From NCBI GenBank assembly GCA_937875395.1, contig CALNCU010000227.1, forward strand, positions 1-64,000: a DNA stretch of 64,000 nt. Reading direction: 5' to 3'. Made by a program: the position numbers and the translations under genes. The notes under the pieces are model-generated. The model ran no database searches, had not been told where the DNA came from, and saw only the letters and a list, made by a program, of their open reading frames with translations. The DNA comes from an uncultured Armatimonadota bacterium. Its GTDB lineage: Bacteria > Armatimonadota > UBA5829 > DTJY01. Shown here in pieces: positions 46,289-55,859 of this stretch (position 1 is its first letter; each line of letters starts with the position of its first letter).

Positions 46289-47392
46289 ATGAAAATAGGA
46301 GTAGACATAGGCTTCATAGTGCAGGATAAAAGGGGCATGGGGTCGTATGTAAGGAATATGATTCAACTCCTCTTATCAGATTATACGGAACATACCTACA
46401 CGCTCTTCTACAGAGATAACCGTAACAACTCCAATATCATTAAATACCTGAATTCAATTTCTGCTGCCGCCGACTACAGGCTTCTTCCGCTCCGCGCATG
46501 CCGCAATGCAGATCTGGACGTCTGTCTTTTTCCATGGAATAGAGTAGATGCAGTCCCCAAACATTGCCGCATAGCCGCCACTATTCATGATGCTGCGCCG
46601 TTTGTCTACCCGCTGCGCGGTATGATGAGATATTTTGATCAGCGGAGCGATGAGGGAAGGTTTAAGCATGCTGCAAAAACGGCGCACCTTGTTTTTGCGG
46701 TGTCAAAGTTTGCGCAGGAAGAGCTGCAAAGGTATATGCACATTCCTGAAGATAGAATAAAGGTTACGCATCTGGGCATCTCAGATTTCTTTCGCCGGCA
46801 CACCGTAACCAATGATGAACGGTTGCAAATAAGGCAGATTCTTGGTTTTGAGGGGGATTTTCTACTCTTTGTGGGCGCCAATGATGAGCGGAAGAACGTG
46901 CGCCGGCTGTTGCAGGCATACTCTCTCTGGAAGAAGAACACCGGCATGCAGCATAAACTGGTATTATGCGGGGTTTCGCCCAGGGAAGCCGACATGTACA
47001 GCAACATAACCCATGAAGATGGAGTCTCCGACGGCTTTGTTTTTCTACCTACGGTGGGAGATAAACTGCCCGGCTTGTACCGGATGGCAGCTGCGCTTGT
47101 TGTTCCTTCCCTCTACGAAGCCTTCTGTTTTCCGGTACCGGAAGCCATGGCATCCGGCACGCCCGTCATATGCTCTAATGCCGCATGCCTACCGGAAATA
47201 GCCGGGGATGCAGCGCTCTATTTTGATCCGCTAAGCGTAGAGGATATGGCGCTCAAGATAGATACATATACCCGCAATGCAGATTTGCGGGCGGATATGA
47301 TTAAAAGAGGCTTGCAACAGGTTGAGAAATATACGTGGGAAAAGACTGTTGCAGAGACTGTTTCAGCGCTTACCCAACTGGTGGTGAATTAG
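46289..47392 (+). CDS. Family 4 glycosyltransferase
   Basis: 367 residues with a GT-B fold. The N-terminal DIGFIVQDKRGMGSYVRNM and the C-terminal donor site (FVGANDERKNVRRLLQAYS and SLYEAFCFPVPEAMASGTPV) match GT4 retaining enzymes such as mannosyltransferases. It is the first of three plus-strand genes (GT4, GT9, GT2-like) in the surface-glycan region. The donor sugar is not predictable. Confidence 0.92.
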   Translation: MKIGVDIGFIVQDKRGMGSYVRNMIQLLLSDYTEHTYTLFYRDNRNNSNIIKYLNSISAAADYRLLPLRACRNADLDVCLFPWNRVDAVPKHCRIAATIHDAAPFVYPLRGMMRYFDQRSDEGRFKHAAKTAHLVFAVSKFAQEELQRYMHIPEDRIKVTHLGISDFFRRHTVTNDERLQIRQILGFEGDFLLFVGANDERKNVRRLLQAYSLWKKNTGMQHKLVLCGVSPREADMYSNITHEDGVSDGFVFLPTVGDKLPGLYRMAAALVVPSLYEAFCFPVPEAMASGTPVICSNAACLPEIAGDAALYFDPLSVEDMALKIDTYTRNADLRADMIKRGLQQVEKYTWEKTVAETVSALTQLVVN

Positions 47393-47432
47393 GTTATCAC
47401 GGGTTTCTTGCCTTATAGAAAGAGTAATATGA

Positions 47433-48500
47433 ATGCCGAATAAGCTGATAAAAAAAGTGCTCCTAATACGGCAGGATGGACTTGGAGATACCTTGCTTAT
47501 GACCCCGCTTATGGCGGCGCTTAAGCAGAATATAGAGGGCTTGGAACTCTCCGTTCTGGCTTCACCTATAGGCGCCCAGGCGCTTAAGGGCAATCCGGCA
47601 GTTGATAACCTGCTGGTTGTAGATGGTAAGAAACTATCTCCGTTCGGCTATCTTAAACTTGCTTTTAAGCTGCGGCGCAAAAAATACGATGTGGCAATCA
47701 GCATTAGCGAAAAGTTCTGTCCGCGTCTGCTGACATGGCTTTCAGGGAGCCGCATACGCATAGGTTTCTTTCCCGGCACCACTCAGCCCCTTAAATCCAT
47801 ACTCCTTCCCATGGTTTTTACGCACAGAATTCAATATCCCAATGATCCAAGCAGGTATTCCGACCTTCATGAGGTGGAAAGGTACATGGAACTTCTGCAT
47901 CCGGTTGGAATAAAACTGAATGGCGGGGAACTAAAGATATATCTGCCTGAAGAGAAGCTTGCATGGGCAAAAAATTATATATTAAGTGCCGGGGGCGGCT
48001 CAGAGTTAATAGCATTACATCTGTCCCAAAAATGGGCTACAGAGGGTTGGCCGAAGGAATTTCTTGCAGAAATGATAGAGTATCTTCTGCGCAAAATGCC
48101 CTATGCAGGCCTGGTGGTGACATATGGGGAATTAGAGGCTGAGTGGGTGAAGCCTGTTTTGGCCATGCTTCCCAAAGATCGCGTGCATATCTACTTCAGC
48201 AGGGATTTCTGCAACTGGGCCGCGCTGCTCTCGCAGTGCAAGGTGCTGATTACCATGGATACCGGCGCAGCCCACGTAGCCACAGCCCTTCATATTCCCA
48301 TGGTTGATGTCTTTCCGTCAGAGCATTTTGAGCACTGCTCTTCCAGATGGTACCCATGGCATGTTCCCCACAGGGTTGTAAAACGAGAATTGCTTGCAAG
48401 CAGTTCTGATGATAAAAGCCGCAAGATTAAGCATTCCTTTTTGGAAAATATATTAGGCTCTACAAAGGAGCTTATGGCCAGCAGTTCTGAAAAAGATTAA
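47433..48500 (+). CDS. Family 9 glycosyltransferase (heptosyltransferase-like)
   Basis: 355 residues. The N-terminal IRQDGLGDTLLMTPLMAALKQ and C-terminal MDTGAAHVATAL are the conserved GT9 motifs of ADP-heptose:LPS heptosyltransferases. It probably adds a core sugar to a lipid A-like or other surface lipid on the cytosolic face of the inner membrane. A second GT9 gene lies at 56786. Whether the donor is heptose is unknown; no heptose synthesis genes are in the window. Confidence 0.9.
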   Translation: MPNKLIKKVLLIRQDGLGDTLLMTPLMAALKQNIEGLELSVLASPIGAQALKGNPAVDNLLVVDGKKLSPFGYLKLAFKLRRKKYDVAISISEKFCPRLLTWLSGSRIRIGFFPGTTQPLKSILLPMVFTHRIQYPNDPSRYSDLHEVERYMELLHPVGIKLNGGELKIYLPEEKLAWAKNYILSAGGGSELIALHLSQKWATEGWPKEFLAEMIEYLLRKMPYAGLVVTYGELEAEWVKPVLAMLPKDRVHIYFSRDFCNWAALLSQCKVLITMDTGAAHVATALHIPMVDVFPSEHFEHCSSRWYPWHVPHRVVKRELLASSSDDKSRKIKHSFLENILGSTKELMASSSEKD

Positions 48501-48516
48501 AATATCAGGTGTTCAA

Positions 48517-49479
48517 TTGAAAGCTAAAACCGATAGAAAATTTGTAGCCGGCGTAATGCTGATGGGCAAAAAGCAGGAACGGTTTCTGCCGGCATGCCTG
48601 GCAAGCATAGCCGATGCGGTAGATTTGCTTGTGGTAAATGAAAATTCCTGCCAAGCAGAGAACAATAACTTAAGTGCGCTAAAGGATTCCGCGCTCTACC
48701 GGCAAGGCAAAGTCAAAATCATCCCATCGGAATTCAAGGGTTTTGGCTATTGTAGAAACCTGTGCCTGGATTATCTGCGCGCCAATCCCGTGCCGGGAAT
48801 GTGGGTGCTCATAGTTGATTGTGATGAAGTACACGCTCCCGGTTTCACTGTGCTGACCAGAAAGATTCTCCCTAATCTGCCGCCGCATATAGGCATAGTA
48901 GACGGCTACTTCCGGCATTTTGTACTGTCAGGCAGGTACTATGTATCTCTTGATAGACGCCACAATATGCTCTTCAGCTTTAACAAAGACATTTGCTGGG
49001 AAGGCAGCGTTCATGAAAAGCTGGTAAACATCCGAGGCGCCAGGATTGGACTACCGTACAGGTACTTTCATTATGGGTACCTGGCCCCGCTTGGTGATTT
49101 GATGAAAAGATGGGAGTTATACGGCAGCCTGGGAGATGCTACATCGGCTGATCATACAGTTTATCCTAATGCAATTCTAGAGAGCGATGCTGCCAGGGCC
49201 ATGCGTTTCAAGGGGTGGCATCCGGGTTATGCTCTTCGACTGCTTCAGACATATGAGGATGAGAACCGGGAAGCTGTGAGGCATTTTGAGGAAATGGTGA
49301 ATGCGCATAATCCCGGACGTTCGAAGATGCTGCTTAAAGATCTGAACTATGAGATAAGGATGGCATGGCGGGGGCTGCAGTTTATGGGCAGGTTTCCGCT
49401 AGACGCAGAATTATGCCGCGGCTTGCTGGATATGACAGGAGATCAGTTGAGCCTCAGGCATAATTCCACCGGCACCTAG
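48517..49479 (+). CDS. GT2-like glycosyltransferase
   Basis: 320 residues. The start FVAGVMLMGKKQERFLPACLASI and the metal site VDCDEVH are GT-A-like, and SFNKDICWEGSVHEKLV resembles the HxxW/EGxVHE motif of a GT2 subgroup acting on surface glycans. Start is TTG with AGGTG six bases upstream. The stop overlaps the convergent FkbM methyltransferase by four bases. Subgroup is clear, acceptor unknown. Confidence 0.82.
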   Translation: MKAKTDRKFVAGVMLMGKKQERFLPACLASIADAVDLLVVNENSCQAENNNLSALKDSALYRQGKVKIIPSEFKGFGYCRNLCLDYLRANPVPGMWVLIVDCDEVHAPGFTVLTRKILPNLPPHIGIVDGYFRHFVLSGRYYVSLDRRHNMLFSFNKDICWEGSVHEKLVNIRGARIGLPYRYFHYGYLAPLGDLMKRWELYGSLGDATSADHTVYPNAILESDAARAMRFKGWHPGYALRLLQTYEDENREAVRHFEEMVNAHNPGRSKMLLKDLNYEIRMAWRGLQFMGRFPLDAELCRGLLDMTGDQLSLRHNSTGT

Positions 49480-50405
49480 CCAGGTATCCACCATTCCGGT
49501 ACTTCGGCGGCATCCTTGCCTATATCTTGCAACCTACGCATAAGTTCTGAATTACTTTTGTTGAAGATGATAGTTTCGGGATGGTGCGCATATATTGTTA
49601 CCGCATCAACATCCGGGGATTTCTTGCAGGCGTCTTCAATTTTATGAAGCGTCTGTTCTCCATCAACAAAATGATATGAAGCTATACATGCATAAGCGTT
49701 TTCATATGCGCTGATGAATTTGATCATATCATCTATAAGTTCAAGCTCCGCACCTTCAATATCAACTTTAATCATCTTCACCTTTGCGGGATCAATATCA
49801 TAGTCTGTTACAAGCTCTTGAAGCCTGATTGCATCTGCATTGCGGGGACTATCATTGCCTACAAGCATTTTTCTGCAAAGGCGTACATTATAAATGCCGT
49901 TTACAGACATGTTGAAGTTGAAATCATCCGTGTAACAACTTTCCGGCTCAACCGCCAGCACGCTGCCGGAAGGTCCTACCAGCTTTGCAAAGTAAGCGGA
50001 TGTGAATCCTTCAGTTGCTCCTATATCAACTACTACATCTCCATCCACCAGATTATCCAGCAGTAAATATCCTCGCAGTTCGCTGAGTAGATAAGTCAGG
50101 TGGCAATCTCTTGATATAAGCCTGACTTTGCCGGATTCCGTCAGCCATGTGTCATTGGCATTGTTATAGGTAAGTTTGGGAGCAAAGCCTGGAAAGAAGT
50201 ATCCGAACCTGTTGTTAAAATCTATCTGAAAGCTCTTGGAGACTTCCGTGATAGTAAAATCCTGCTTTTTAAGGGTTTTCCACGCGTAGCGTCTCATGTA
50301 ACGCCTGAGTATAACCTGTGCCAGGGGATCTATATGCCGAACATATTTCCTGAAAAATCGGTTCTTAACAATATCCATGTTCAAGGGGTTCATATTCATT
50401 TGCAA
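49476..50405 (-). CDS. FkbM family SAM-dependent methyltransferase
   Basis: 309 residues. The SAM-binding motif is VVVDIGATEGFTSAYFAKL with Glu in LAVEPES, and the FkbM signature IKVDIEGAELELIDD is intact. FkbM-type enzymes O-methylate hydroxyls, often on surface sugars. It is the last gene of a minus-strand surface-glycan series running down from 60181. Confidence 0.9.
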   Translation of the reverse strand: MQMNMNPLNMDIVKNRFFRKYVRHIDPLAQVILRRYMRRYAWKTLKKQDFTITEVSKSFQIDFNNRFGYFFPGFAPKLTYNNANDTWLTESGKVRLISRDCHLTYLLSELRGYLLLDNLVDGDVVVDIGATEGFTSAYFAKLVGPSGSVLAVEPESCYTDDFNFNMSVNGIYNVRLCRKMLVGNDSPRNADAIRLQELVTDYDIDPAKVKMIKVDIEGAELELIDDMIKFISAYENAYACIASYHFVDGEQTLHKIEDACKKSPDVDAVTIYAHHPETIIFNKSNSELMRRLQDIGKDAAEVPEWWIPG

Positions 50406-50489
50406 TGCCTCTAAGAATCATATTATCTTCAAGTAATATAAAACCGGCAAAGAACCCCGGCATACTCAGTTATAGACGCGGGCTTAAGT

Positions 50490-51383
50490 TTATGAAGCGC
50501 GAAGGCTCGTCCGCACGGAATCAAAGTACTCAAAGCTTACAAGCAGCCGTGTGCAGAGGAGCGGTAAGCCGTGCAGAGGCTTGTCCCCGGCCTTCTTTAC
50601 TACCTTTGTATAGAACGGTTTTCCAATGCGCAGTATGTCGTTCCATACAAAGCGGGCAAAGAATATGCCGGTTGACATGCGGGTTCTAAGGAATGGGCGC
50701 TTTCTAAGGTATATGACGGCACTTCTGCCGCTTGATTGCGCCTGCCTGCACAGCCGGGGCAGGTCCGTGCCCTTCCACCGGGTCTTATAGTGGTAGACTA
50801 TGGCTTTTGGGATGAACTTTTTAACAAGCCCCAGGTCTTTAAGCCTGTGTCCCAGTTCCAGGTCCTCCCAGCCGTATTCCGTAAAGTCTTCATCAAAGAG
50901 CCCCGCTTCAAGCAGGAACCTGCGCCGCACGGAGACGTTGCTGGTCCAGAAGAAGGATGTAGAGATATCTGCTATCTTGAACTTGGGGATAAGTTCCTTA
51001 TCAAGATTGTCTATGTGGTTCACCCAGCCGTTTACCACGCTCCGCTGATCTGCCTGGTGTGCGGCCCAATGTTCTTTTAGCAGGTTTGCATCTGCAAAGG
51101 TATCATCGTCTATGAATAGGACTACTTCGCCCTCTGCGTTTCTTATCCCAAGGTTGCGGGCTTTGGAAAGTCCGGCGTTCTTCTCTTGCCGCAGGCACTT
51201 TACCTGGCACTCATGCGCCAGTTCTTTTACCATATCGCTTGTGCCGTCCGTGCTTCCGTCATCTACAAGAACAAGTTCGTAGTCCTCAGGCGGAAAATCA
51301 ACCTTAAAAAGGGCTTCCAGGCACCGTTTAAGCAGGGCCTTCCGGTTGTAGCTGCAGATTTGAATGCTTATTTTTATTGACAT
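50490..51383 (-). CDS. Family 2 glycosyltransferase
   Basis: 297 residues. SIQICSYNRKALLKRCLEALF, metal site FIDDDTFAD and YGWEDLELGHRL place it with the GT2 genes at 45072 and 55860. A longer frame starts upstream at 51503 inside the MsbA-like gene, but the ATG at 51383 has GGAG seven bases upstream and follows the MsbA-like stop by 16 bases. Likely builds a surface oligosaccharide. Confidence 0.9.
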   Translation of the reverse strand: MSIKISIQICSYNRKALLKRCLEALFKVDFPPEDYELVLVDDGSTDGTSDMVKELAHECQVKCLRQEKNAGLSKARNLGIRNAEGEVVLFIDDDTFADANLLKEHWAAHQADQRSVVNGWVNHIDNLDKELIPKFKIADISTSFFWTSNVSVRRRFLLEAGLFDEDFTEYGWEDLELGHRLKDLGLVKKFIPKAIVYHYKTRWKGTDLPRLCRQAQSSGRSAVIYLRKRPFLRTRMSTGIFFARFVWNDILRIGKPFYTKVVKKAGDKPLHGLPLLCTRLLVSFEYFDSVRTSLRAS

Positions 51384-51399
51384 GCTAATTCTCCGTTTA

Positions 51400-53241
51400 C
51401 TATTCGGCAAGAATAGGTTCTTTGTATTCTCTGTCATGGAACTGCATTTCATGGAGACGGCTGTAGAGCCCGCCCATTGCAAGCAGTTCTTTGTGGTTGC
51501 CATCCTCTACTATAGATCCACCGTCAAGCACAAGTATCCGGGTTGCATACTGGATTGTGCTTAATCTGTGGGCTATCACAAAAGTGGTTCTGCCCTGCAT
51601 CAGCCTTTCAAGCGCCTGCTGAACCAGGTGTTCGCTCTCTGTATCCAGCGCGCTTGTGGCCTCATCAAGAACAAGAATTCTGGGATTTTTAAGCAGCGCC
51701 CTTGCAATTGCTATACGCTGCCGCTGCCCGCCGGAGAGACGTGTTCCGCGTTCCCCAACTACTGTATCAAGGCCGTCCGGCATGCTCTTTATAAATTCAA
51801 GCGCGTTAGCCGCCCGGGCAGCCTCTATAACCTCTGCATCTGTTGCCCCAAGCTTGCCGGAGCGTATGTTATCTGCTATGGTGCCGCTGAAGAGGAGGGT
51901 CTCTTGCGGCACTATGCCAACTTGCTCTCTAAGCGATAATAACGTTACGCTGCAAAGGTCTTGTCCGTCTATAAGGATGCGCCCTGCCGTGGGGTTGTAG
52001 AACCGGGGAAGCAGGTTTACCAGCGTTGTCTTTCCGGCTCCGCTTGGCCCCACAAGAGCGATTACATCTCCCGGGCTTGCCTCAAAATTTATATTGGAAA
52101 GAACCGTCTTTTCTTCGTCGTCATAGTTGAATGACAGATTCTCAAAGCGGACATGTCCTTTAACGGGGGGCAGAGGCCGGGCATCCGGCACATCTTTAAT
52201 GGTGGGCACGGTGTCCAGAAGTTCAAAGATGCGTTCCCCGGCGCCGTTGACTTTCTCTCTCAGCTGGTTCATTCTTGCAAGCCGGGTGAACTTGTTGCTG
52301 GCCTGTTGCGCCTGGAAAAGGAAGAACATGAATGCCGTTGGAAGCATGGCATTGCGAAGTACGGCTACTCCTCCTATAACCACGCCAAAGACCATTCCCA
52401 GAGTGGTTATAAACTCTATCCCCGGAGAGATTGTCTCTGCCACAAGAATCTGCCGCATGGCCTGTTTATAGTACATGCGATTGAGCTTGGCTACGCGCTT
52501 CTCTTCATAATCTTCCAGCGTGAACGATTGGATAACTTTAATCCCGGAGAGGAGCTCTGTAAGATGGCCGTTTAAGTCTCCCAGTTTATCCTGGATGGCT
52601 ATAACCAGTTTTTTTATAATGCGGCCCATCCCTGCAATTATAACGGCAACAAGCGGCGCCATTATAAGCGCTGCAAGGGTAAGCTTCCATGCTATCGCAA
52701 ACATGGTTATCAGCGCTATGGTTATGGTGAGCGGGGCCTGTATAGTCTCTGCAAGGGGAGGGCCCAGCGAATCTTGCAGCACCGCCACATCCCATGTCAT
52801 GCGTGTAAGAAGGTTTCCGCTTCTCTGCTTCTCAAACTGTGCGGGCGATAGTTTCAGCACATGGGAAAAGAGCGACTGTCGCAGATCCAGCGCTGTGCGG
52901 TATGAAAACTTTTGCATAAGATAAGTCTGCAGAGCTACGCTTGCGCATTTTATGAGGGTTATAGCAACTATTATTATGGAGATTCGTATAAGCAGCATCA
53001 TCTGGTCTGTGGTGCCTATAAGCTGCGTCAGATAGACTCCCACATCATAGTTGCCCACGCGCAGGCTGAGCCCGCGGCTTGCAAAGGATTCCGCCCCCAG
53101 GACAAGAAAGAGCAGGCTTGTATAAAGCACCGGGATGATGGCTGTTTCCAGCACCGTGGTGAGGGTCATAAATCCCAGGCCCAGGCCAAAAAATTTTCTG
53201 TGCGGGTGCGTATATTTTAATAGGCGCTGAAAAACGCTCAT
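51400..53241 (-). CDS. MsbA-like lipid/oligosaccharide ABC exporter
   Basis: 613 residues. About six membrane helices in the first 330 residues are followed by an ATPase domain with Walker A GPSGAGKTT, signature LSGGQRQRIAIARALL, Walker B RILVLDEATSALD and switch His in VIAHRLST. Half-transporters of this type dimerise and flip lipid A-core or related lipids across the inner membrane. It sits between LpxB-like genes and glycosyltransferases, which supports lipid-linked glycan export. Confidence 0.92.
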   Translation of the reverse strand: MSVFQRLLKYTHPHRKFFGLGLGFMTLTTVLETAIIPVLYTSLLFLVLGAESFASRGLSLRVGNYDVGVYLTQLIGTTDQMMLLIRISIIIVAITLIKCASVALQTYLMQKFSYRTALDLRQSLFSHVLKLSPAQFEKQRSGNLLTRMTWDVAVLQDSLGPPLAETIQAPLTITIALITMFAIAWKLTLAALIMAPLVAVIIAGMGRIIKKLVIAIQDKLGDLNGHLTELLSGIKVIQSFTLEDYEEKRVAKLNRMYYKQAMRQILVAETISPGIEFITTLGMVFGVVIGGVAVLRNAMLPTAFMFFLFQAQQASNKFTRLARMNQLREKVNGAGERIFELLDTVPTIKDVPDARPLPPVKGHVRFENLSFNYDDEEKTVLSNINFEASPGDVIALVGPSGAGKTTLVNLLPRFYNPTAGRILIDGQDLCSVTLLSLREQVGIVPQETLLFSGTIADNIRSGKLGATDAEVIEAARAANALEFIKSMPDGLDTVVGERGTRLSGGQRQRIAIARALLKNPRILVLDEATSALDTESEHLVQQALERLMQGRTTFVIAHRLSTIQYATRILVLDGGSIVEDGNHKELLAMGGLYSRLHEMQFHDREYKEPILAE

Positions 53242-53318
53242 GGTATATTAAAACTCCTGGCGCTATTATAGCGCATAGTTGGGTCAGGGGCAATCTATGC
53301 CTGCTATATAGGGTAGAA

Positions 53319-54437
53319 TCAGCAGGGGATGTTGAACTCTTTTTGCAGGAACTCTGCCATGCGGGCGGATGCTCCCGGCCGGCCCATCCTCTCTATGCCT
53401 ATTCTGCCTCGTCTTTCACGTTCATCAGGGTTTTTAAGGAGCATAGATACCTCTGCCGCTATATCAGCAGGGGAATCTTTTACATAACGTACTGCGCCGC
53501 CAAGCATTCTTTCCTGATCTTTCATCCGTTTTACCGTTGTCTGCGGCCCTGTTCCGGCAAAGGATACCACCGGTTTTCCGCATCCGGCGGCCTGCTCGTT
53601 GGCAGTTCCGGCAAGGCCTATAAGAACGTCGGAGGATGCAACAATATCTTCAAAGCCGTCTTTTACTAATCTTACGGCATTGCGGCCCTTTTTTAGGACG
53701 GCGGATTCCAGCACCCATCCGTTGACTTTTACATATTCTGCCATACGTTCCGGCTCAAGCGAAGGAGCCAGTGCGCACACATAACAGGCACTCTCCGGAA
53801 TCCTCTCTAAAGCTGCAAGTATGCGTGCAAAGTTTGCGTATGCCTCATCCCGGCTTCCGGGGAGTATGCCCACCATGGGGCTGTCTCCCAGCTTAAGGCC
53901 GCGTGGCGCAAGCTCATCCATAATGGGATTTCCCAAAAAGAGCGCATCAACGCCGTGCAATTTAAGGGTCTCCGCCGTATGGGCGTCACGAGTAAGCACC
54001 CGGCGCGCAAACTTCTTAAAGAGCCATTCTTCAAGCTTAAAATGCGGGTGGTTAAAATCTGACTTGGGCAGGGAGAGGTGGATTATATTTTTTTTAAAGG
54101 CAAGATACGCCAGAAACAGTAGAAACAGATCTCCCACAACAACCACGCAGTCTATGCAGTCCCTATGGGCTCTTAACGTTTTGTAGTACCGGATGTGCCT
54201 GAATGTATAGGGGATATCTTTAATAAAACCGGCAGCGCTCATGGTGGGGAACCCGCCGGACGGCGGAATTTGCCCCTCCGTAAGTACCGGTATTCCGTAC
54301 TTAATATAGTCTCCGCCCACGGTAATCAGCGGCGCGCCGGAGATAGTAATGTCCGGGCACCTACCCATAAGGGCTTTGGCTATGGCGGCAGCCGATCTAT
54401 CTTCTCCATAACCGTTGCTTAGAAAACAGATGTGCAA
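53319..54437 (-). CDS. Lipid-A-disaccharide synthase-related protein
   Basis: 372 residues. Start MHICFLSNGYGEDRSAAAIAKAL, motif GILPGSRDEAYANF and donor-site-like VLIGLAGTANEQAAGCGKPVV match the LpxB-related family known from cyanobacteria (TIGR03492 type), not LpxB itself. LpxB joins UDP-diacylglucosamine to lipid X; the related family has no settled reaction. Its neighbour at 54630 is a second LpxB-like protein. The two are separated by a MITE-like repeat. Confidence 0.85.
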   Translation of the reverse strand: MHICFLSNGYGEDRSAAAIAKALMGRCPDITISGAPLITVGGDYIKYGIPVLTEGQIPPSGGFPTMSAAGFIKDIPYTFRHIRYYKTLRAHRDCIDCVVVVGDLFLLFLAYLAFKKNIIHLSLPKSDFNHPHFKLEEWLFKKFARRVLTRDAHTAETLKLHGVDALFLGNPIMDELAPRGLKLGDSPMVGILPGSRDEAYANFARILAALERIPESACYVCALAPSLEPERMAEYVKVNGWVLESAVLKKGRNAVRLVKDGFEDIVASSDVLIGLAGTANEQAAGCGKPVVSFAGTGPQTTVKRMKDQERMLGGAVRYVKDSPADIAAEVSMLLKNPDERERRGRIGIERMGRPGASARMAEFLQKEFNIPC

Positions 54438-54488
54438 CTTGATGCTCCCGTTTTGCCCCGCAGTTCTAACTGTGGGAATACACTCACT

Positions 54489-54594
54489 ACTAGTGGCATG
54501 TAAACTTGAATTTGTCCCGGTACCTTCGGCAGTGGCGCCTTCGGCTCTGCGACCGAAGTATCACCCTCCGTAATTAATTTATCAAGCCACTATT
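54489..54594. repeat. MITE-like palindromic element, single hairpin unit (copy 2)
   Basis: A 106-base element bounded by ACTAGTGGC on the left and GCCACTATT on the right, imperfect inverted repeats. The central unit 54523-54562 runs CTTCGGCAGTGGCGCCTTCG then GCTCTGCGACCGAAGTATC, with a GCC-TTC-GGC apex. It lies between the two LpxB-like genes within a minus-strand operon. No coding potential was seen. Confidence 0.75.
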
Positions 54595-54629
54595 GTGTTA
54601 ATAAAAGATTATTGCCACAAATTTAAATT

Positions 54630-55823
54630 TTAATCGGCAAGGAGCGCTTCTGCAATAATGCCTGCTGCTCCTCTTTGCCTGGTAATCTCTGCCAGTTCGT
54701 GCGCAATATGCTCCCGCCTGCCGGAATTTGCCAGAAGATCTGCCGCTGCCGTTGCTACTCCGGCGGGGCGGAGGATTCCGCGCATCTCTGGCACTATCTC
54801 TCGTCCGGCAATCATGTTGGGCAGAGAGACACACTTTACCTTCCTGTTCATGGCAAGGAACAGATTCCGTTTGATTAATCCCAGCGGGTAGACCTTTGGG
54901 AAGATGAACTCGGCCAGCCCGTCAAGGGGGATATATTCTGCCTTGTTGAGCGGCACCACAACAAGCATGGGCACATGCATTCCGGCTATCTGAAGGTTGT
55001 TTGTGCCGGGAATGGTTACAGCAAGGCTTGAGACGGATATGACTTCATGCTGGTTCTGGTACACTATTCTTACACGGCAGCCGGATTTGGCCAGGATATC
55101 GCAAAAGCCATCGCCGGTCTCTATCTTAAAACCTTCCTTTTGCAAGAATTTAAGTATATGCGCACGGTCTGCAAAGGGTGAGAGCGCCACCACGGGATAT
55201 ATCTCCGGGCGCATCTCCCAAAGCTTATTGGCCGAATGCAGCAGAAACGGGAGCATATATTCTATGTATGCAGGGCGGCTTCCCGGCAGAAATGTTACCA
55301 CGGTGGATTCCCGGCCGGAGCCTGTGAGCCGCCGGAGAATCTCCTCCCTGCCTGAGTTTATTTGAATACTGTCCAGACCCAGATGCCCCGCAACTGTAAG
55401 CTGATGGGGCAGGGCGCCTCTTTTTATGGATTCCTCCCGGGTGCGTTCGTCCGGGAGGAAGAACATGCTAAACTCCTTCACCCGGCGAACCTTGGATACA
55501 TACCCAAAGAGGGGGGCGCGCATCTTTTTTGCAATAAGCGCCGCATAAAACGTATCGCCGCCTAGAAAGAGCACCCTGTGCGGCTCTGCACATGAGGTTT
55601 TTTTATGCAGGTAAAGGTTTGAAAGCAGGCTTTTAACAGTTGTTACCCCGTCTATGCCGGGCTGCTTCTGCGCAAACTCTGCCTCCATGCCGCTTGCATA
55701 CTGGCATGGGGTGATAACAAGGGTTACCCGCACGGATGCGTTGCGGGCTTTTAGCTCCCTTACAACGGGGGATACCCAGCCGGAGAGTTCTCCGGGCGAA
55801 TTTGCGGTGATAAATACTTGCAT
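54630..55823 (-). CDS. LpxB-like lipid-A-disaccharide synthase family protein
   Basis: 397 residues. MQVFITANSPGELSGWVSPVV and VTFLPGSRPAYIEYMLPF resemble LpxB, with SLAVTIPGTNNLQIAGMHVPM as the donor-site region. Compared with classical LpxB (start GExSGD), the first motif is GELSGW, so the acceptor or donor may differ. It is the second LpxB-like protein in the operon, alongside MsbA-like and GT genes, and may make the lipid anchor of this bacterium's surface glycan. Confidence 0.82.
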   Translation of the reverse strand: MQVFITANSPGELSGWVSPVVRELKARNASVRVTLVITPCQYASGMEAEFAQKQPGIDGVTTVKSLLSNLYLHKKTSCAEPHRVLFLGGDTFYAALIAKKMRAPLFGYVSKVRRVKEFSMFFLPDERTREESIKRGALPHQLTVAGHLGLDSIQINSGREEILRRLTGSGRESTVVTFLPGSRPAYIEYMLPFLLHSANKLWEMRPEIYPVVALSPFADRAHILKFLQKEGFKIETGDGFCDILAKSGCRVRIVYQNQHEVISVSSLAVTIPGTNNLQIAGMHVPMLVVVPLNKAEYIPLDGLAEFIFPKVYPLGLIKRNLFLAMNRKVKCVSLPNMIAGREIVPEMRGILRPAGVATAAADLLANSGRREHIAHELAEITRQRGAAGIIAEALLAD

Positions 55824-55859
55824 CTATTTACACGGAAGCCGCCTGCATATCCTGTAAAA

